A stretch of 64,000 nt of DNA from Morella rubra (lineage: Eukaryota; Streptophyta; Magnoliopsida; Fagales; Myricaceae), in contig CM025849.1 of the NCBI GenBank assembly GCA_003952965.2, positions 1,054,373-1,118,372 on the forward strand. The letters run 5' to 3'. The position numbers and the translations under genes were made by a program. Below, one piece after another: positions 31,201 through 42,266 of the stretch. Position 1 is the stretch's first letter; the number at the start of each line of letters is the position of its first letter. The notes beneath the pieces are model-generated. The model searched no databases. It saw nothing but the letters and a program-made list of their open reading frames with translations, and was not told the DNA's origin.

Positions 31201-34200
31201 AGCTTTTCTCGTCAATTTCCCACTTACAGATTAAGGCGTCATAAGTCTCTTCACAGTCAAGTGTAAATTCTTGATTTTTGCTAATTTATTGCTTCGATAC
31301 TATGGCCTTGGATTGATTCTTTTGGCCAAGGCACAATCGCAAAGCAAGAATCACAGGTCGCTGAAGCAAGGGTGCTGGCATATGGTGCTTTTAAGTTTTT
31401 CTTTTTTTTAGAAAAAGCAATAATTCGGCGTATTGGAGGCAAAAAGCAAAAATGTCTTGTTGCTTATACTATGCATTAGGCAGTAAACATAATATCATGG
31501 ACGAACCTGTGGGTTACCAGGTACTAAATAAACAGGGGATGCTGTATGAAAAACACCTTGGCATCCTTCAACAATGGGATCAAAGCATCCTTCTTCCAGC
31601 AAATCTGCTTTGAATAACTGAAGTCTTTCCTTAGCTCCATCAAGTGCAAGTAAATGCTCTGTTTTCTTTGGATCATCTGTGGAATATATATGCAAAAAAT
31701 TCCATCTATAATGCGTACTGCTAAGTTAGTAATATCAAGCACAGCACCAAAAATACATGGGAATTGAAGAAACAAAAAAAAAAGAGGGGCAACTACCAAC
31801 TTCAAATCCAATACAAGGGTGAGCAATTACCAGGTACATCAACTGTTACATAATGTATAAGATGGAACTATGCTAAGATGACGGAACTGTCAAAGATTCA
31901 GCAGATATATTTTGTAAGAGGTAACATGTTTACACCCCCTACTGCGCGTATTTGTGTGCACAAATTCACTTGGAATAACATGACAAGCAACTTACAGGAT
32001 CAAAAGGGATATCGTAAAAACTGGATGAAGGAATGACAAGCCTCATAGAGTACAATTTTCCATGGATAATATACGCAGACAATTTGTTACTAGAAGTAAA
32101 GAGGGTTGGTGCTTTAATGATAATTTGTAGGAAAGTACATATTGAATTGGTTTTTACTTTTTTGTTTTCAATTTGTAGGGGTTCCGTTTATAGCTCACCC
32201 ATCCATCCTTTCCTACTTAAATTCAATGAGCAGTGAAAGTGTTATGTAAAATTGGCAGTTTTCTCATGGTCAAAACAGTCTTTTATTAAATGTATTTTTT
32301 CATTTTAGAATTGTTGCAGCAACTTGATTAATCCAAGAATGACGTGGAGCTGAATAGAAAGCGGCTGGAAGGTGCTGGTGGCTTCTGGAACAATTGGGAA
32401 ATGGACGCTGAGCTGTAAGGCAGTTTTTCGGTTAGCCTTGGGTTAGTCTGGCGAGTTTCTACAGCCCTCATATACTCCTTCTAGGCTAGACACCCAAAAG
32501 AACATCTAACTTGTTTTTACCAATATACCCTCACAAAAACATACTAGAACCTTGGGGAAAGACTTTATGTCTTTTACGAAGAGATTTTCACTCACCTTAA
32601 AAAGAAAAGACTAAAAAAAAAAAGAAACTCTTCTCTACCAAAAAATCCCTATTCTCTCTACCTGCTGAAAAAAGATCTGATCGAATCTTGCTGTGAGAGT
32701 TGATTTGCTTCCCTCTGGTGGAAGGTTTCGAGTGGTGTAGACTGTTGATCGTTGGGTTTCTTGTTCCCACTCGGTTGTTGATTAGATCGTGACATTGTGA
32801 AGACGAATCTTGAGAAGTTGCTCAAGAGTTGCTCAAGATTGTGCGTTGCCAAGTGTTTTCTGAGTAAGAATCGAAGGGTCTAAACGTACTTTCAACTGGT
32901 ATCAGAGCCATACAACCGATCCTTGACCCTTAGTTACTAGGATGGATAGGAGTCAATCGCTGTCCGTTCCTCCTTACTTTGATGGCAATAATTATGCCTA
33001 TTGGAAAGTAAGGATGAGGGCTTTCTTGAAGTCCTTGGATGAATGAGTATGGTACTCGGTCGAAAAAGGATAGACTAAACCTATGACTGCAGCGAAAGTT
33101 ACTGAAACTGAAACAATACCTACTAAACCTAAAGATGTCAGTTTGTGGACTAAAGAAGAAATGAATGAATGCACATGTAATAGTCGTGCCTTGCATGCTA
33201 TTTTCATGGGTAGTTCAGCTGATGAGTTTAAACGGATCTCCATGTATGAAATTGCAAAAGATGCTTGGGAAATATTAGAAACCACACATGAAGGTACGAA
33301 GATAGTAAAGAACTCTAAACTTCAAATGCTTGTGACAAGGTTTGAAGAAATTCGAATGAAAGAAGATGAAACATTCGATGAGTTTTATGCCAAACTCAAT
33401 GATATCGTTAATTCTACTTATAACTTAGGAGAAAAAATTCCTGAATCTAGAGTTGTAAGAAAGGTCTTACGATCTCTAACTGAAAAATTTAGAGGTAAAG
33501 TTACGGCTATAGAGGAAAGCAAAGACCTAGAAAAAATTAAAATTGAAGAGCTTGTAGGTTCATTACAAACCTATGAATTATCTCTAGCACAAACCAAAAA
33601 GTCTAAGTCTATAGCTTTGAACTCTCTTGCTGATAATGAATCTGAATGTTCTGATGAGTCTATGGATGATGAGGACATTGCCTATTTGTTAAAAGATTTA
33701 GGAAAGCTCTTAGTTTTAGAAAGAAAAATAAGTGGAAGAAACCACCTACATCTTCTTCTAAACAGACTGGAAATTTAAACCGGAAATCAGCTGAAAAAGG
33801 AGAAAAAGTTTGTCCTAAAGATTCTAAGAAGAAAAAAACACAAGAATTTCAATGTCATGGCTGCAAAGGCTATGGTCATTTTAAAGCAAATTGTCCAACA
33901 TTTCTTAAATCAAAAGGTAAAGCTATGAATGCTACATTGTCTGATTTAGATTCTGATTCATCTTCTAGTACTAGAAGATGAATCAGATAGTAAAGTAAAC
34001 TACATTGCTTTTACTTCGTCAATAAATAGCATTGGTAATGTGAGTTTAAGTGATGATGAATCAGAGGATGACTTTGACATGAGCCTCTTTCTTCAAACTG
34101 CCTACAATAGTTTGTTCGAAGAAAGCCTTAAGGTGAAAAGAGAGAACCTTACCTATTCTAAAAGGCTTAAGAACTTAGAAATTGAAAAGGAAGAGTTATT

Positions 34201-37200
34201 GGCAAAGAACCGTGAACAATCTGTTTTAATTGACAATCTGAATAATATCAATACTTCTTTAGATCTTAAGGTAAAGAACTTGGAAATAGAACTAGAAAAG
34301 TCAAATTCACAACTCCAATATTTTTCTAGCGGTACAAAGAAAGCTAGACAAGATGTTGAGTTAGGAATTCTTCTAGTGATAAACATGGATTAGGTTTTAA
34401 AAAATCTGATTCTAATGCATTGCTACTAACAAAACTATTTTTGTACCTGCTGTATTAAAGAAAAAGTTTCTGATGTCACAACCAATCAAAGGTGAGTGTA
34501 CCCTCTGCTGCCCATGGTAAGAACATCTCACAAACTTCTTATGTAAGTTCAAGATCTATCCCCACTTGTTTTTATTGTGGAAAAAGAGGTCATGTGAAAT
34601 CAAAGTGCTTTAAATTGAATTATAGTAAAAGTAAGTTTTCGAAAACATTTTCAAATTCTACTTTTGATAATTAGTCTCAAGTTCTACTTTGTCTAAACAA
34701 GTTGAGTTTATATGTAAGAAAATAAATTTGAGCAATTTAACTTCTTCGAAAAAGGTTTGGGTTAAAAAGAACACTACAATGCCTTGTTGCACATGTTGCT
34801 TTCAAAGCAAAAATAACTATGTTTGGTATCTTGACAGTGGCTGCTCTAGGCACATGAGTGGTGACAAGTCATTGTTCAGCAAGCTTGAGGACTATAGAGC
34901 CAGTAAGGTTACTTTTGGAGATGGTGGTAAAGCTTCTATTGTTGGAAAAGGTACTATAGAACTACCCGGCTGTCCACCCTTTGAAAGATGTTCTATTTGT
35001 TCAAGGTTGAAGGCAAATCTCTTTAGCATAAGTCAAATTTGTGATTCAGACCTTGAGGTAAAGTTTAAGAAAGGATTTATGCTATGTTTTAAATTCAGAT
35101 GGTAATCCTATTATTAAAGGTGTTAGAACTGATGATAATTGCTATGGTATTACTATTGATAGCAATATAAAGTGTAATAGTGCCAAACTTGATGAGACTC
35201 ATTTGTGGCATCAAAGGCTAGGTCATTTGAATTATAGATATCTCTCTAAGCTTTCTAAAGTGGTAGATGGTGTACCGAAGCTTGATGTTGTCAAAAATAA
35301 AGTATGTGGACCATGCCAACTTGGAAAACAAATAAGAACTAGTCACAAAAAGACTTTTGGTGTCTTGACTAAGAGATGTCTAGAGCTTGTTACACATGGA
35401 CTTAATGGGACCATCTAGAACCGAAACCTTGGCTGGAAAAAGGTATATCCTTGTTGTAGTTGATGATTTTTCTAGATTTACATGGATTCATTTACTTAGA
35501 GATAAATCTGAAAACTTTTGAATATGTAAGAAATTTGTGTAAGAAACTACAAAATGAAAAATCAAACTCTATCGTAAGGATTAGAAGTGATCATGGTAAG
35601 GAGTTTGAAAATTCATCATTTGACAATTTTTGTGTTGAGGAAGGTATTCATCAGGAATTTTCAGCACCCATTACACCACAGCAAAATGGAGTTGTGGAAA
35701 GGAAAAATCGCGTGCTTCAAGAGATGGCAGAGTGATGATGCAAGGTAAAAATCTCCACAACATTTTTGGGGAGAAGCTGTAAGTACCTCTTTCATATTTG
35801 TAATAGAGTTTATCTTAGACCTAACACAAAAATGACTCCCTATGAAATTTGGAAAGGAAAGAAACCTACTGTTAAATATTTTAAAGTATTTGGCAGCAAG
35901 TGTTTTATACTTAGGGATAGAGAAAACTTAGCAAAGTTTGACTCTAGAAGTGATGAAGGAATTTTCTTGGATATTCAGCAACTAGTCGAGCTTATAGAGT
36001 TTTTAATTTACGTACTCAAACTGTTATTGAATCTATAAATGTTGTAGTAGATGATGATGTAAATGACTCGGTAAATATTGAGACTATAGATTCCATTTTG
36101 CTGAAAATGAAAATGAACATGAAAATGAATCTGAAATTGTATATCTGAAATTCAAAAATCTCCTGATAAAGAAAAATCAACAGTGACATCTAGCAAAGAA
36201 CCTTCTTCTCGGTTAAAGCTAATCACCCCAAAGACAATATTATAGGTAATGTAAATGAAGGGATGAGACTTAGGAAAAGAGTCTTAAGTCATTTGTCTTT
36301 ATCTTCATATGTGTCTATGATTGAACCAAGAAAGTAGAAGATGCTTTGAATGATGATTTTTGGATTAATGCAATGCATGAGGACTTAATGGATGTTTGGA
36401 CTTTGGTTCCAAGACCTACTAATGTTAACGTGATTGGTACAAAGTGAATTTTTAAGAATAAAACCAATGAGGATGGAGTTGTTATACGAAATAAAGCTAG
36501 ATTGGTAGCTCAAGGCTACACAAGTAGAAGGAGTAGATTTTGACGAGACATTTGCTCCGGTTGCAAGGTTAGAATCTATCCGAATTTTACTAGCATTTTC
36601 TTGTTATATGGGATTCAAATTATACCAAATGGATGTTAAAAGTGCATTTTTGAATGGTATATTGAATGAAGAAGCATTTGTAGAACAACCCAAAGGATTT
36701 ATTGATCCAAAATTCCCTAATCATGTTTTTAAATTGAAAAAGGCCCTCTATGGATTAAAACAAGCTCCACGAGCTTGGTATGAGAGATTATCAACTTATT
36801 TACTAGAGAATGGTTTCTCTAGAGGAGGTGCTGATCGCACACTCTTTATTAAGAAAATAAATGACAGCATTATATAGCTCAAATATATGTGGATGACATT
36901 GTTTTGGTTCACCTACTGATGACATGCTTTAAAATTCGCTGAGCTATGAAAAAGAATTTGAAATGAGCATGGTTGGTGAGCTTAATTATTTTCTTGGTTA
37001 CAAATTAAACAATGTGATAAAGGCTTGTTTATCTCTCAATCCAAATATGCTAAGGACCTTGTTAAAAAGTTTGGTCTTGAAAATTCTAAAATTTCTAGAA
37101 CTCCTATGAGTACTAGTTTAAAATTAGACATTGATATTTCTGGAAAATCTGTTGATCAAACTATGTATAGGAGCATGATAGGTAGCTTGTTATATCTAAC

Positions 37201-40200
37201 AGCCAGCTACCTGATTTATCATTTAGTGTTTGTGTGTGTGCTAGATATCAAGTAATCCAAAGGAACTCATTTAAATGTGTAAAAAATTATTAGATATGTA
37301 AATGGGACAATTCCTTATGGTATCTGGTATTTGAAAGACTCAAATGTGAGTCTAGTTGGATATACGATGCTATTGGGCTGGAGATTCAAATGATAGAAAG
37401 AGCACATTGGTGGTTTCTACATGGGAACAATCTTTAGCTTGGTTGAGTAAAAAACAAAATTATTTCTTTGTCTACAACAGAGGCTAAATACATTGCAATG
37501 GGTAGTTGTTGTACTCAATTCTTTGGAAAGCAAATAATTCCTTATCATTCCGCACACTCTTTATATACTAAATTGGAGTGGAGCTCAGTTCTGGTGGCTG
37601 CTTCTACATGGAGATGAATCTTGTGCTTCATGGTAAAAATGCTTCTAATGAATTTGAAATGAGCCTTTTTTTCTTTGTGAGGCTTGGCTAAGGACCTTGT
37701 TAAAAAGTTTGGTCTTGAAAATTCTAAAATTGAACTCCTATGAGTACTAGTTTAAAATAGACATTGATATTTCTGGAAAATCTTGATCAAACATGTATAG
37801 AAGCATGATAGGTAGCTTGTTATATCTAATGATTTATCTTTAGGTAGGTGTGTGTGTTAATATCAAGCAATCCAAAGGAACTCATTTAAATGCTTAAAAG
37901 AATAATTAGATATGTAATGGGACAATTCCTTATGGTATCTGGTATGAAAGACTCAAATGTGAGTCTAGTTGGATATACAATGCTATTGGGCTGGAGATTC
38001 AAATGATAGTACATGGGAATGAATCTTTAGCTTGGTTGAGTAAAAAACAAAATTTCATTTCTTTGTCTACAGTGAGGCTTATATTGCAATGGGTAGTTGT
38101 TGTACTCAATTTTTGGATGAAGCAAATGCTTACTGATTATGGTGTTATTCAAGATTAATGACTGTGATAACACTAGTGCCATTAATATATCAAAAAATCC
38201 TGTTCAACATTCTAGAACAAAACACATAGACATAAGACATCACTTTATTAGAGATCTTGTACAGAACAAAATTGTAACACTTGAGCATGTCTCCACGGAA
38301 AATCAATTAGCTGATTTATTTACCAAACCTCTTGATGGAGTTAGGTTTGAATTTTTAAGAAAATCTGTTGGAATTTGTTCTATGTGTAATTGATTCTTAA
38401 TTTTTATTTGATGCATTAACTGTTGTGTTTCAGTTTTAGGTTTGAATAAATGTTCTAGTAAAATTGTTTTAAGAATTTTCGAATTTTTGTAAAATTATAT
38501 TGTTTTTAAAATTATTTTGATGGAAAGCATGAAACTTCTTCTTGAGCGAACTTCCTCCATGATGTCTGAAATATCACTTCTCAAAGCTGATTCTCAGCTT
38601 ACTCGAACTGAAGTGCTGCATATGCAAGGCACTCAAGAGAAGCTCGTTGATGCAATGGCCCGTTTGATCCATGATAACGACCTACTTACTGCAGCAACTA
38701 TTGTTCTTCAAGCTGAGTCTTCGAAGAATCGTGCTGATATTCAATGGATTCGCCAGTATCTTGGTCAGGAGGAGGCTGCCGAAGCTGCTGCCCCTACGCT
38801 TGCTCCAACCAATCCCTCCACGAACCCTTCTTCGGAGTTCCCTTCCTCGTCTCAACCTCATCCCTCTGAAACTGAATATTTCTCCTATGATGGGGAAAAT
38901 CATGAGGATTTGAGTGACATAGAGTAACTCTTTTGTCTCTTCCATGACAAAAAGGGGGAGACATGGTGTAAGGGGGAGCCAATTGGACTGTTATGAAGTT
39001 GAGGGGGAGCTATTTTTGTGTGTTCTATGTTTCCTGATATTAGTGTTGGTGTTAGGGGGAGTTTGAACACTTCTGTTTAAATTTTGCATTCTGTTAGTCT
39101 TGTTTAATGATGGTCTGTATCTTAACTAATCTCTATGCTTACTTTAATATTTGACTTATGTTTAAATGTTATATTCACTTGTTGTTAGTCAAACTAGGTT
39201 GCTGAAATTTAAGCTGTTAGCCAATTCTCTTTTTGGTTGATAAATCTGAAACTTATAATGATTGGGGGTAGTCATTAAAATGTCTTTGGTTGATATGTGA
39301 TATTGCACTTCCTTTGGCTTCTAATGATTGTATAAATCTGTTGGAAGTTGCAATATACCTTTTATGTGATCTTATGTGTTCAGATTTGATTATATTGAGT
39401 ATATTGATCACGGTCGAGTTTGAGTGTTTGTTTTTTTTTCAGGTACTCAAACCATTAATCAAGTTGCTTAGAGACTTTGTTAGTTTATCTAGGCTACATA
39501 TTCTTGTAAACTAAGTTCTGTTTTGGTGATAACAGATCTTAGATGAGAACTATGTTTTAGCTTAAGGTTTTGTCATGGAAATTGCCAAAGGGGGAGATTG
39601 AAAGTGTTATGTAAAATTGGCAGTTTTCTCATGGTCAAAACAGTCTTTTATTAAATGTATTTTTTAATTTTAGAATTGTTGCAGCAACTTGATTAATCCA
39701 GGAATGACGTGGAGCTGAATAGAAAGTGGCTGGAAGGTGCTGATGGCTTCTGGAACAATTGGGAAATGGACGCTGAGCTGTAAGGCAGTTTTTCGATTAG
39801 CTGGGTTAGCCTTGGGTAGCTTGGCGAGTTTCTACAGCCCTCATATACTCGTTCCAGAAAAGACGCCCAAAAGAACATCTAACCTGTTTTTACCAATATA
39901 CCCTCACAAAAACAGACCAGAACCTTGGGGAAAGACTTTACGTCTTTTACGAAGAGATTTTCACGCACCTTAAAAAGAAAAGACTCAAAAAAAAAAAAAC
40001 TCCTCTCTACCGAAAAATCTCTATTCTCTCTACCTGCTGAAAAAAAATCTGATCGAATCTTGCTATGAGAGTTGATTTGCTTTCCTCTGGTGGAAGGTTT
40101 CGAGTGGTGTAGACTGTTGATCTTTGGTTTCTTGTTCCCACTCGGTTGTTGATTAGATCGTGACATTGCGAAGACGAATCTTGAGAAGTTGCTTAAGATT

Positions 40201-40861
40201 GTGCGCTGCCAAGTGTTTACTGAGGAAGAATCGAAGGGTCTAAACGTACTTTCAAGCAGAATAAACGAAAACTCGTAGTGCTAAAAGACACGGGTGAGTT
40301 TTTACATTTTGTGGTTACTAAGCAGGATCACAATTACGAAATAGACTTATAGCCTCGTTTTCTCCTCTTTCTTTCCCGAACCTCTTTCACCACATTCACT
40401 CTCTAATAACAGAGGTCTGGTGCTTTTAACAGTTTGGTTGTGTTCCTTGCACACCCCTAGCAACAAACGGTATTTATATTTTCCACGTTTTTTCCTGCTA
40501 GACAGGGTTTACTTGTCAAAACCATATGAATACAAAGCTCCTCTCAAAAGCCAAGAACCTTAATAGTAAAAGAAATGACAAGAAAACGTCTTAAACTGGA
40601 ATTAAAAAGTAGCTGAAGCAAGACTTATCAAACCCGGATTCAAATTGCACCAAGACATGGTCACGAACTGTGGCTTTAACATTCCAAAAGAAAAAAGAAA
40701 AAAAGTGACACAAATAGAGGAGGGGAGAGGGGAGAAAGCTGACTTGGGTCACGAACTGTGGCTTTGACAGTATACCCACGTCGGAGCAAGAGGTTCACCA
40801 GCCATGATGCTACGTAACCTGAACCTCCAGTCACGCACACCACCTTCTCTGCTCCACTCAT
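25208..40861 (-). CDS. Phenylacetaldehyde reductase/CAD-like SDR, copy B/C, with exons 2-4 duplicated
   Basis: Minus-strand exons in transcript order: 40744-40861 (1), 31507-31676 (2), 30544-30735 (3), 29864-30026 (4), 28837-29006 (2'), 27874-28065 (3'), 27194-27356 (4'), 26139-26325 (5), 25208-25352 (6). All splice sites are canonical and all exons open. Exons 2-4 total 525 nt and begin and end in phase 1, so a nine-exon mRNA stays in frame (1500 nt, 499 aa) while skipping one block gives the normal 324 aa. Motifs: [74 protein letters not shown]. Expected activity is NADPH-dependent reduction of aromatic aldehydes or related carbonyls in the cytosol. Start: ATG 40861. An upstream in-frame repeat of the leader has ATA where A and D have ATG. 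Intron 1 (9.07 kb) contains Copia-2. Confidence 0.75.
26388..29034. repeat. Tandem duplication unit, proximal copy (SDR exons 4'-2')
   Basis: Runs from intron 4 (aactaatagcatcac) to just beyond the exon 2' acceptor. It is nearly identical to 29059-31704 (about five differences noticed over 2.65 kb, including one 1-nt deletion). Confidence 0.92.
28837..29006 (-). CDS. SDR copy B/C exon 2' (downstream duplicate)
   Basis: Begins after ccacag, encodes [20 protein letters not shown] through [14 protein letters not shown], and ends at the donor CAG|GTTCGT. Its own acceptor and about 25 bp of upstream pyrimidine-rich intron survive at the duplication junction, so it can accept splicing from the upstream exon 4. 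Confidence 0.8.
29035..29058. other. Filler sequence at the duplication junction
   Basis: About 25 bp (aaagacataaaccac... through gatgttt) that do not belong between the two units. They match 27642-27666 in intron 3 of the same gene. Confidence 0.85.
29059..31704. repeat. Tandem duplication unit, distal copy (SDR exons 4-2)
   Basis: Second copy of 26388-29034, offset 2670-2671 bp. It carries open exons 4, 3 and 2 with intact splice sites, and continues rightward into authentic intron 1 sequence. Confidence 0.92.
32234..32894 (+). repeat. Copia-2 5' LTR
   Basis: TGAAAGTGTTATG to ACTTTCA. It is followed after 2 nt by the primer binding site TGGTATCAGAGCC at 32897-32909 (initiator tRNA-Met type). 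Confidence 0.93.
32942..34674 (+). pseudogene. Copia-2 gag, interrupted
   Basis: ATG 32942 opens [20 protein letters not shown], the usual start of the DUF4219/UBN2 gag domain. Two in-frame stops (about 33044 and 33071) precede a long open part (33083-33778) with LKSLDE-side sequence and [20 protein letters not shown]. After a frameshift come a first zinc knuckle [14 protein letters not shown] (about 33853), a Glu/Lys/Asn-rich coiled-coil-like section (34040-34393), and a second knuckle [14 protein letters not shown] (about 34567). Two knuckles separated by an acidic and coiled section are typical of SIRE/Maximus-type Copia gag. It is non-functional. Confidence 0.8.
34689..38393 (+). pseudogene. 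Copia-2 protease-integrase-RT-RNase H, multiply broken
   Basis: Protease DSGCSRHM (about 34834); GAG-pre-integrase HQRLGHLN (about 35206) with CGPCQLGKQ; integrase catalytic region ([36 protein letters not shown]); RT ([42 protein letters not shown] near 36890); and RNase H tail ([30 protein letters not shown]) to the stop at 38391-38393. At least eight frameshifts or stops occur. Bases 37045-37540 are repeated at 37683-38120, duplicating the RT/RNase H connection with many small deletions in each copy. Confidence 0.82.
38520..38927 (+). CDS. Extra 3' ORF in Copia-2, function unknown
   Basis: Intact 135-codon frame between the RNase H stop and the polypurine tract. ATG 38520 gives [20 protein letters not shown]. 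Residues 1-80 are heptad-rich and probably coiled coil. Residues 85-120 are Ala/Pro/Ser/Thr-rich, and the tail is acidic ([13 protein letters not shown]). There is no signal peptide or membrane segment, so it is not an envelope-type protein. Some SIRE-type elements have an additional ORF here. It is the only long undamaged frame in the element. A reading start at TTG 38517 is also open. Confidence 0.55.
   Translation: MESMKLLLERTSSMMSEISLLKADSQLTRTEVLHMQGTQEKLVDAMARLIHDNDLLTAATIVLQAESSKNRADIQWIRQYLGQEEAAEAAAPTLAPTNPSTNPSSEFPSSSQPHPSETEYFSYDGENHEDLSDIE
39587..39598 (+). other. Copia-2 polypurine tract
   Basis: AAAGGGGGAGAT directly before the 3' LTR. Confidence 0.88.
39599..40254 (+). repeat. 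Copia-2 3' LTR
   Basis: TGAAAGTG to ACTTTCA, 656 bp. It aligns with the 5' LTR with scattered substitutions and small indels (for example an extra tagctggg near 39800). Confidence 0.93.
40744..40861 (-). CDS. SDR copy B/C exon 1
   Basis: Encodes [20 protein letters not shown] and the Rossmann-fold start up to VRDP, ending in one extra base at the donor CCAA|GTCAGC. It is now 9 kb from exon 2 because of Copia-2. Confidence 0.82.
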
Positions 40862-41400
40862 CCTCTCACTCTCTCCAGTCACGCACGCCACCTTCTCTGC
40901 TCCACTTATCCTAAAGGCTCAGATTGTGTTTAAGACCAAGCAATTTGATCGAAGATGATACTGTTCCAACGAGTATAAGTAATTTTATGGGTGAAATACT
41001 CCGCTCGTGCACGTATCTCTGGTTAAAACTTTTTCTAGAAAGGTCCTTGTTTGACTTTGCCGTAGAAAGAACTTCGCAGACCATGAAGCTATATGTAACA
41101 CCCTGGCCACCACCTTCCCTATACTTCACTAGCTCCATCATTCTTCCTGTCTGGGAATGGGAAAGGATCTGTGATTAAAGTTTTTACTTTATGGTGAGAA
41201 ATAAGGGTTGTGCTGAGAAGTAAATGTGCATGGCGGTTATGTCAACCGGAAGTAAATGTGATGAGCGTACAGGGCGGGCTCAAGCTAACTCGGGTGCCTA
41301 AGGCCCCTACCCCCAAGGGGCGGCTCTACCTAGCTAGCTCGGCTGCTTAAGGCCTCCAATTTAAAATTTGCTTTAATAGGCTTATTAAATGAATCTTTAA
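40862..41400 (-). promoter_or_regulatory. 5' flank of SDR copy B/C
   Basis: Directly upstream of ATG 40861. Its first ~50 bases repeat the coding leader (AGT GGA GCA GAG AAG ... ) but with ATA in place of the outer ATG. Farther out it matches the copy A and D flanks (about 40910-41040) and the relic at 4427-4780 (41060-41400). No clear TATA box is visible close to the start. Bases 41310-41400 (ctcggctgcttaaggcc, cttattaaatg) resemble the hAT-remnant ends seen at 17.2 and 18.1 kb. Confidence 0.45.
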
Positions 41401-42150
41401 GTTTCAAGCTATTTGGTCAATTGAAAATAGGAGGTTTCAACAATTTACAGTGGTAGGTTCCTTATGTTTCAAATGCCGTTACTAGCTATTATCTCCCCCA
41501 TGTGAAACAAGAGTCACCTAATTTATTACTTTCTATTTACACTAGTCTTAGCAAGAGTTTTGCGTTGGTGATTAAAAAAAAATGCCAGCGGTGTTTAAGA
41601 AAGCCACTAAAAGTCATGATTCAAGATTAGCATATATATCTAGCAAACGGGGATAAAAAGGCATGAACCATGCATGTTTCAGTTGCATGGGATTTTTGTC
41701 ACAAGTAAATACATCAGAGAAAGTAACTACATCAAAATCTATGAAGTCAATGCAAGCAATTACGACAAAACAATAAGAAATGTAACATTTTTATACACAA
41801 CCCACAAGTCTTCACATGAAATTTTTCTGGGCAACTCAATTCTCGAAAACATTTGATCTACAGAATTTGAACCCAGCAAGGAAGCCAAAGAATAAATAAC
41901 AAACTCACAAAACTGGGTATGTTCTGGTCTCCATATAAAATGTACCAGAAAGAATAAAGAACAAGAAAAATGGGTACTATCCAAAGAACGCAAACAGGTT
42001 TTGAACTTCTAATAGCTGTCCCAAGAACTCAAATTCTCTTGCCTTTTCTTCCACTTTTCCAGCGGAAAAACTAATAGCAAAGCAAATATTCATCTAACAG
42101 AACAAAAATCAAACTTGATAGACAAAAGCAACGAAAAAAAAATTACGAAC
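41401..42150. other. Unassigned spacer
   Basis: AT-rich. I looked on the minus strand for the second exon of the TMEM185-like gene to the right and did not find one. Short frames on both strands resemble nothing known. Confidence 0.45.
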
Positions 42151-42266
42151 CACCACGAATAAGGCACGGCGTTCTGAAGCTTGAGCGCAAGCAAGAGAGT
42201 GAAGGAGAAGAGCAAGCCATGGGCCACAAGAGCCTGAAGGGACTTGGCCACCCTCCTCCAAGTCAT
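42151..42266 (-). CDS. First exon of a TMEM185 / Fragile-X-F-like membrane protein gene
   Basis: ATG at 42266 encodes MTWRRVAKSLQALVAHGLLF, then SFTLLLALKLQNAVPYSWW to a consensus donor (TGGTG|GTTCGT) at 42151. The pattern W.RV.KS.QAL.AHGLLF.FTLLL.LKL......SWW is what I recall for the N-terminus of plant membrane fragile-X-F (TMEM185-like) proteins; the hydrophobic stretch is the first membrane segment. The expected continuation (PLWLFHAVVARGRFS-like) was not found to the left. This may therefore be a duplicated first exon and promoter only, or intron 1 may run beyond what I could recognise. Confidence 0.55.

Larger units (their letters stand above)
32234..40254 (+). mobile_element. Ty1/copia retrotransposon Copia-2 (SIRE-like), complete with TSD
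   Basis: 8,021 bp, plus strand, antisense to the SDR gene whose intron 1 it occupies. LTRs of 661 and 656 bp share TGAAAGT...ACTTTCA ends. The 5-bp target duplication AGCAG is perfect (32229-32233 and 40255-40259). The same site is uninterrupted in copies A (attcaattagtagaataaac near 13075) and D (near 47500). It has two zinc knuckles in gag, an extra ORF after RNase H and a polypurine tract. Coding frames are heavily broken, and the two LTRs differ at a few percent of positions, so it is not very recent. Confidence 0.93.
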
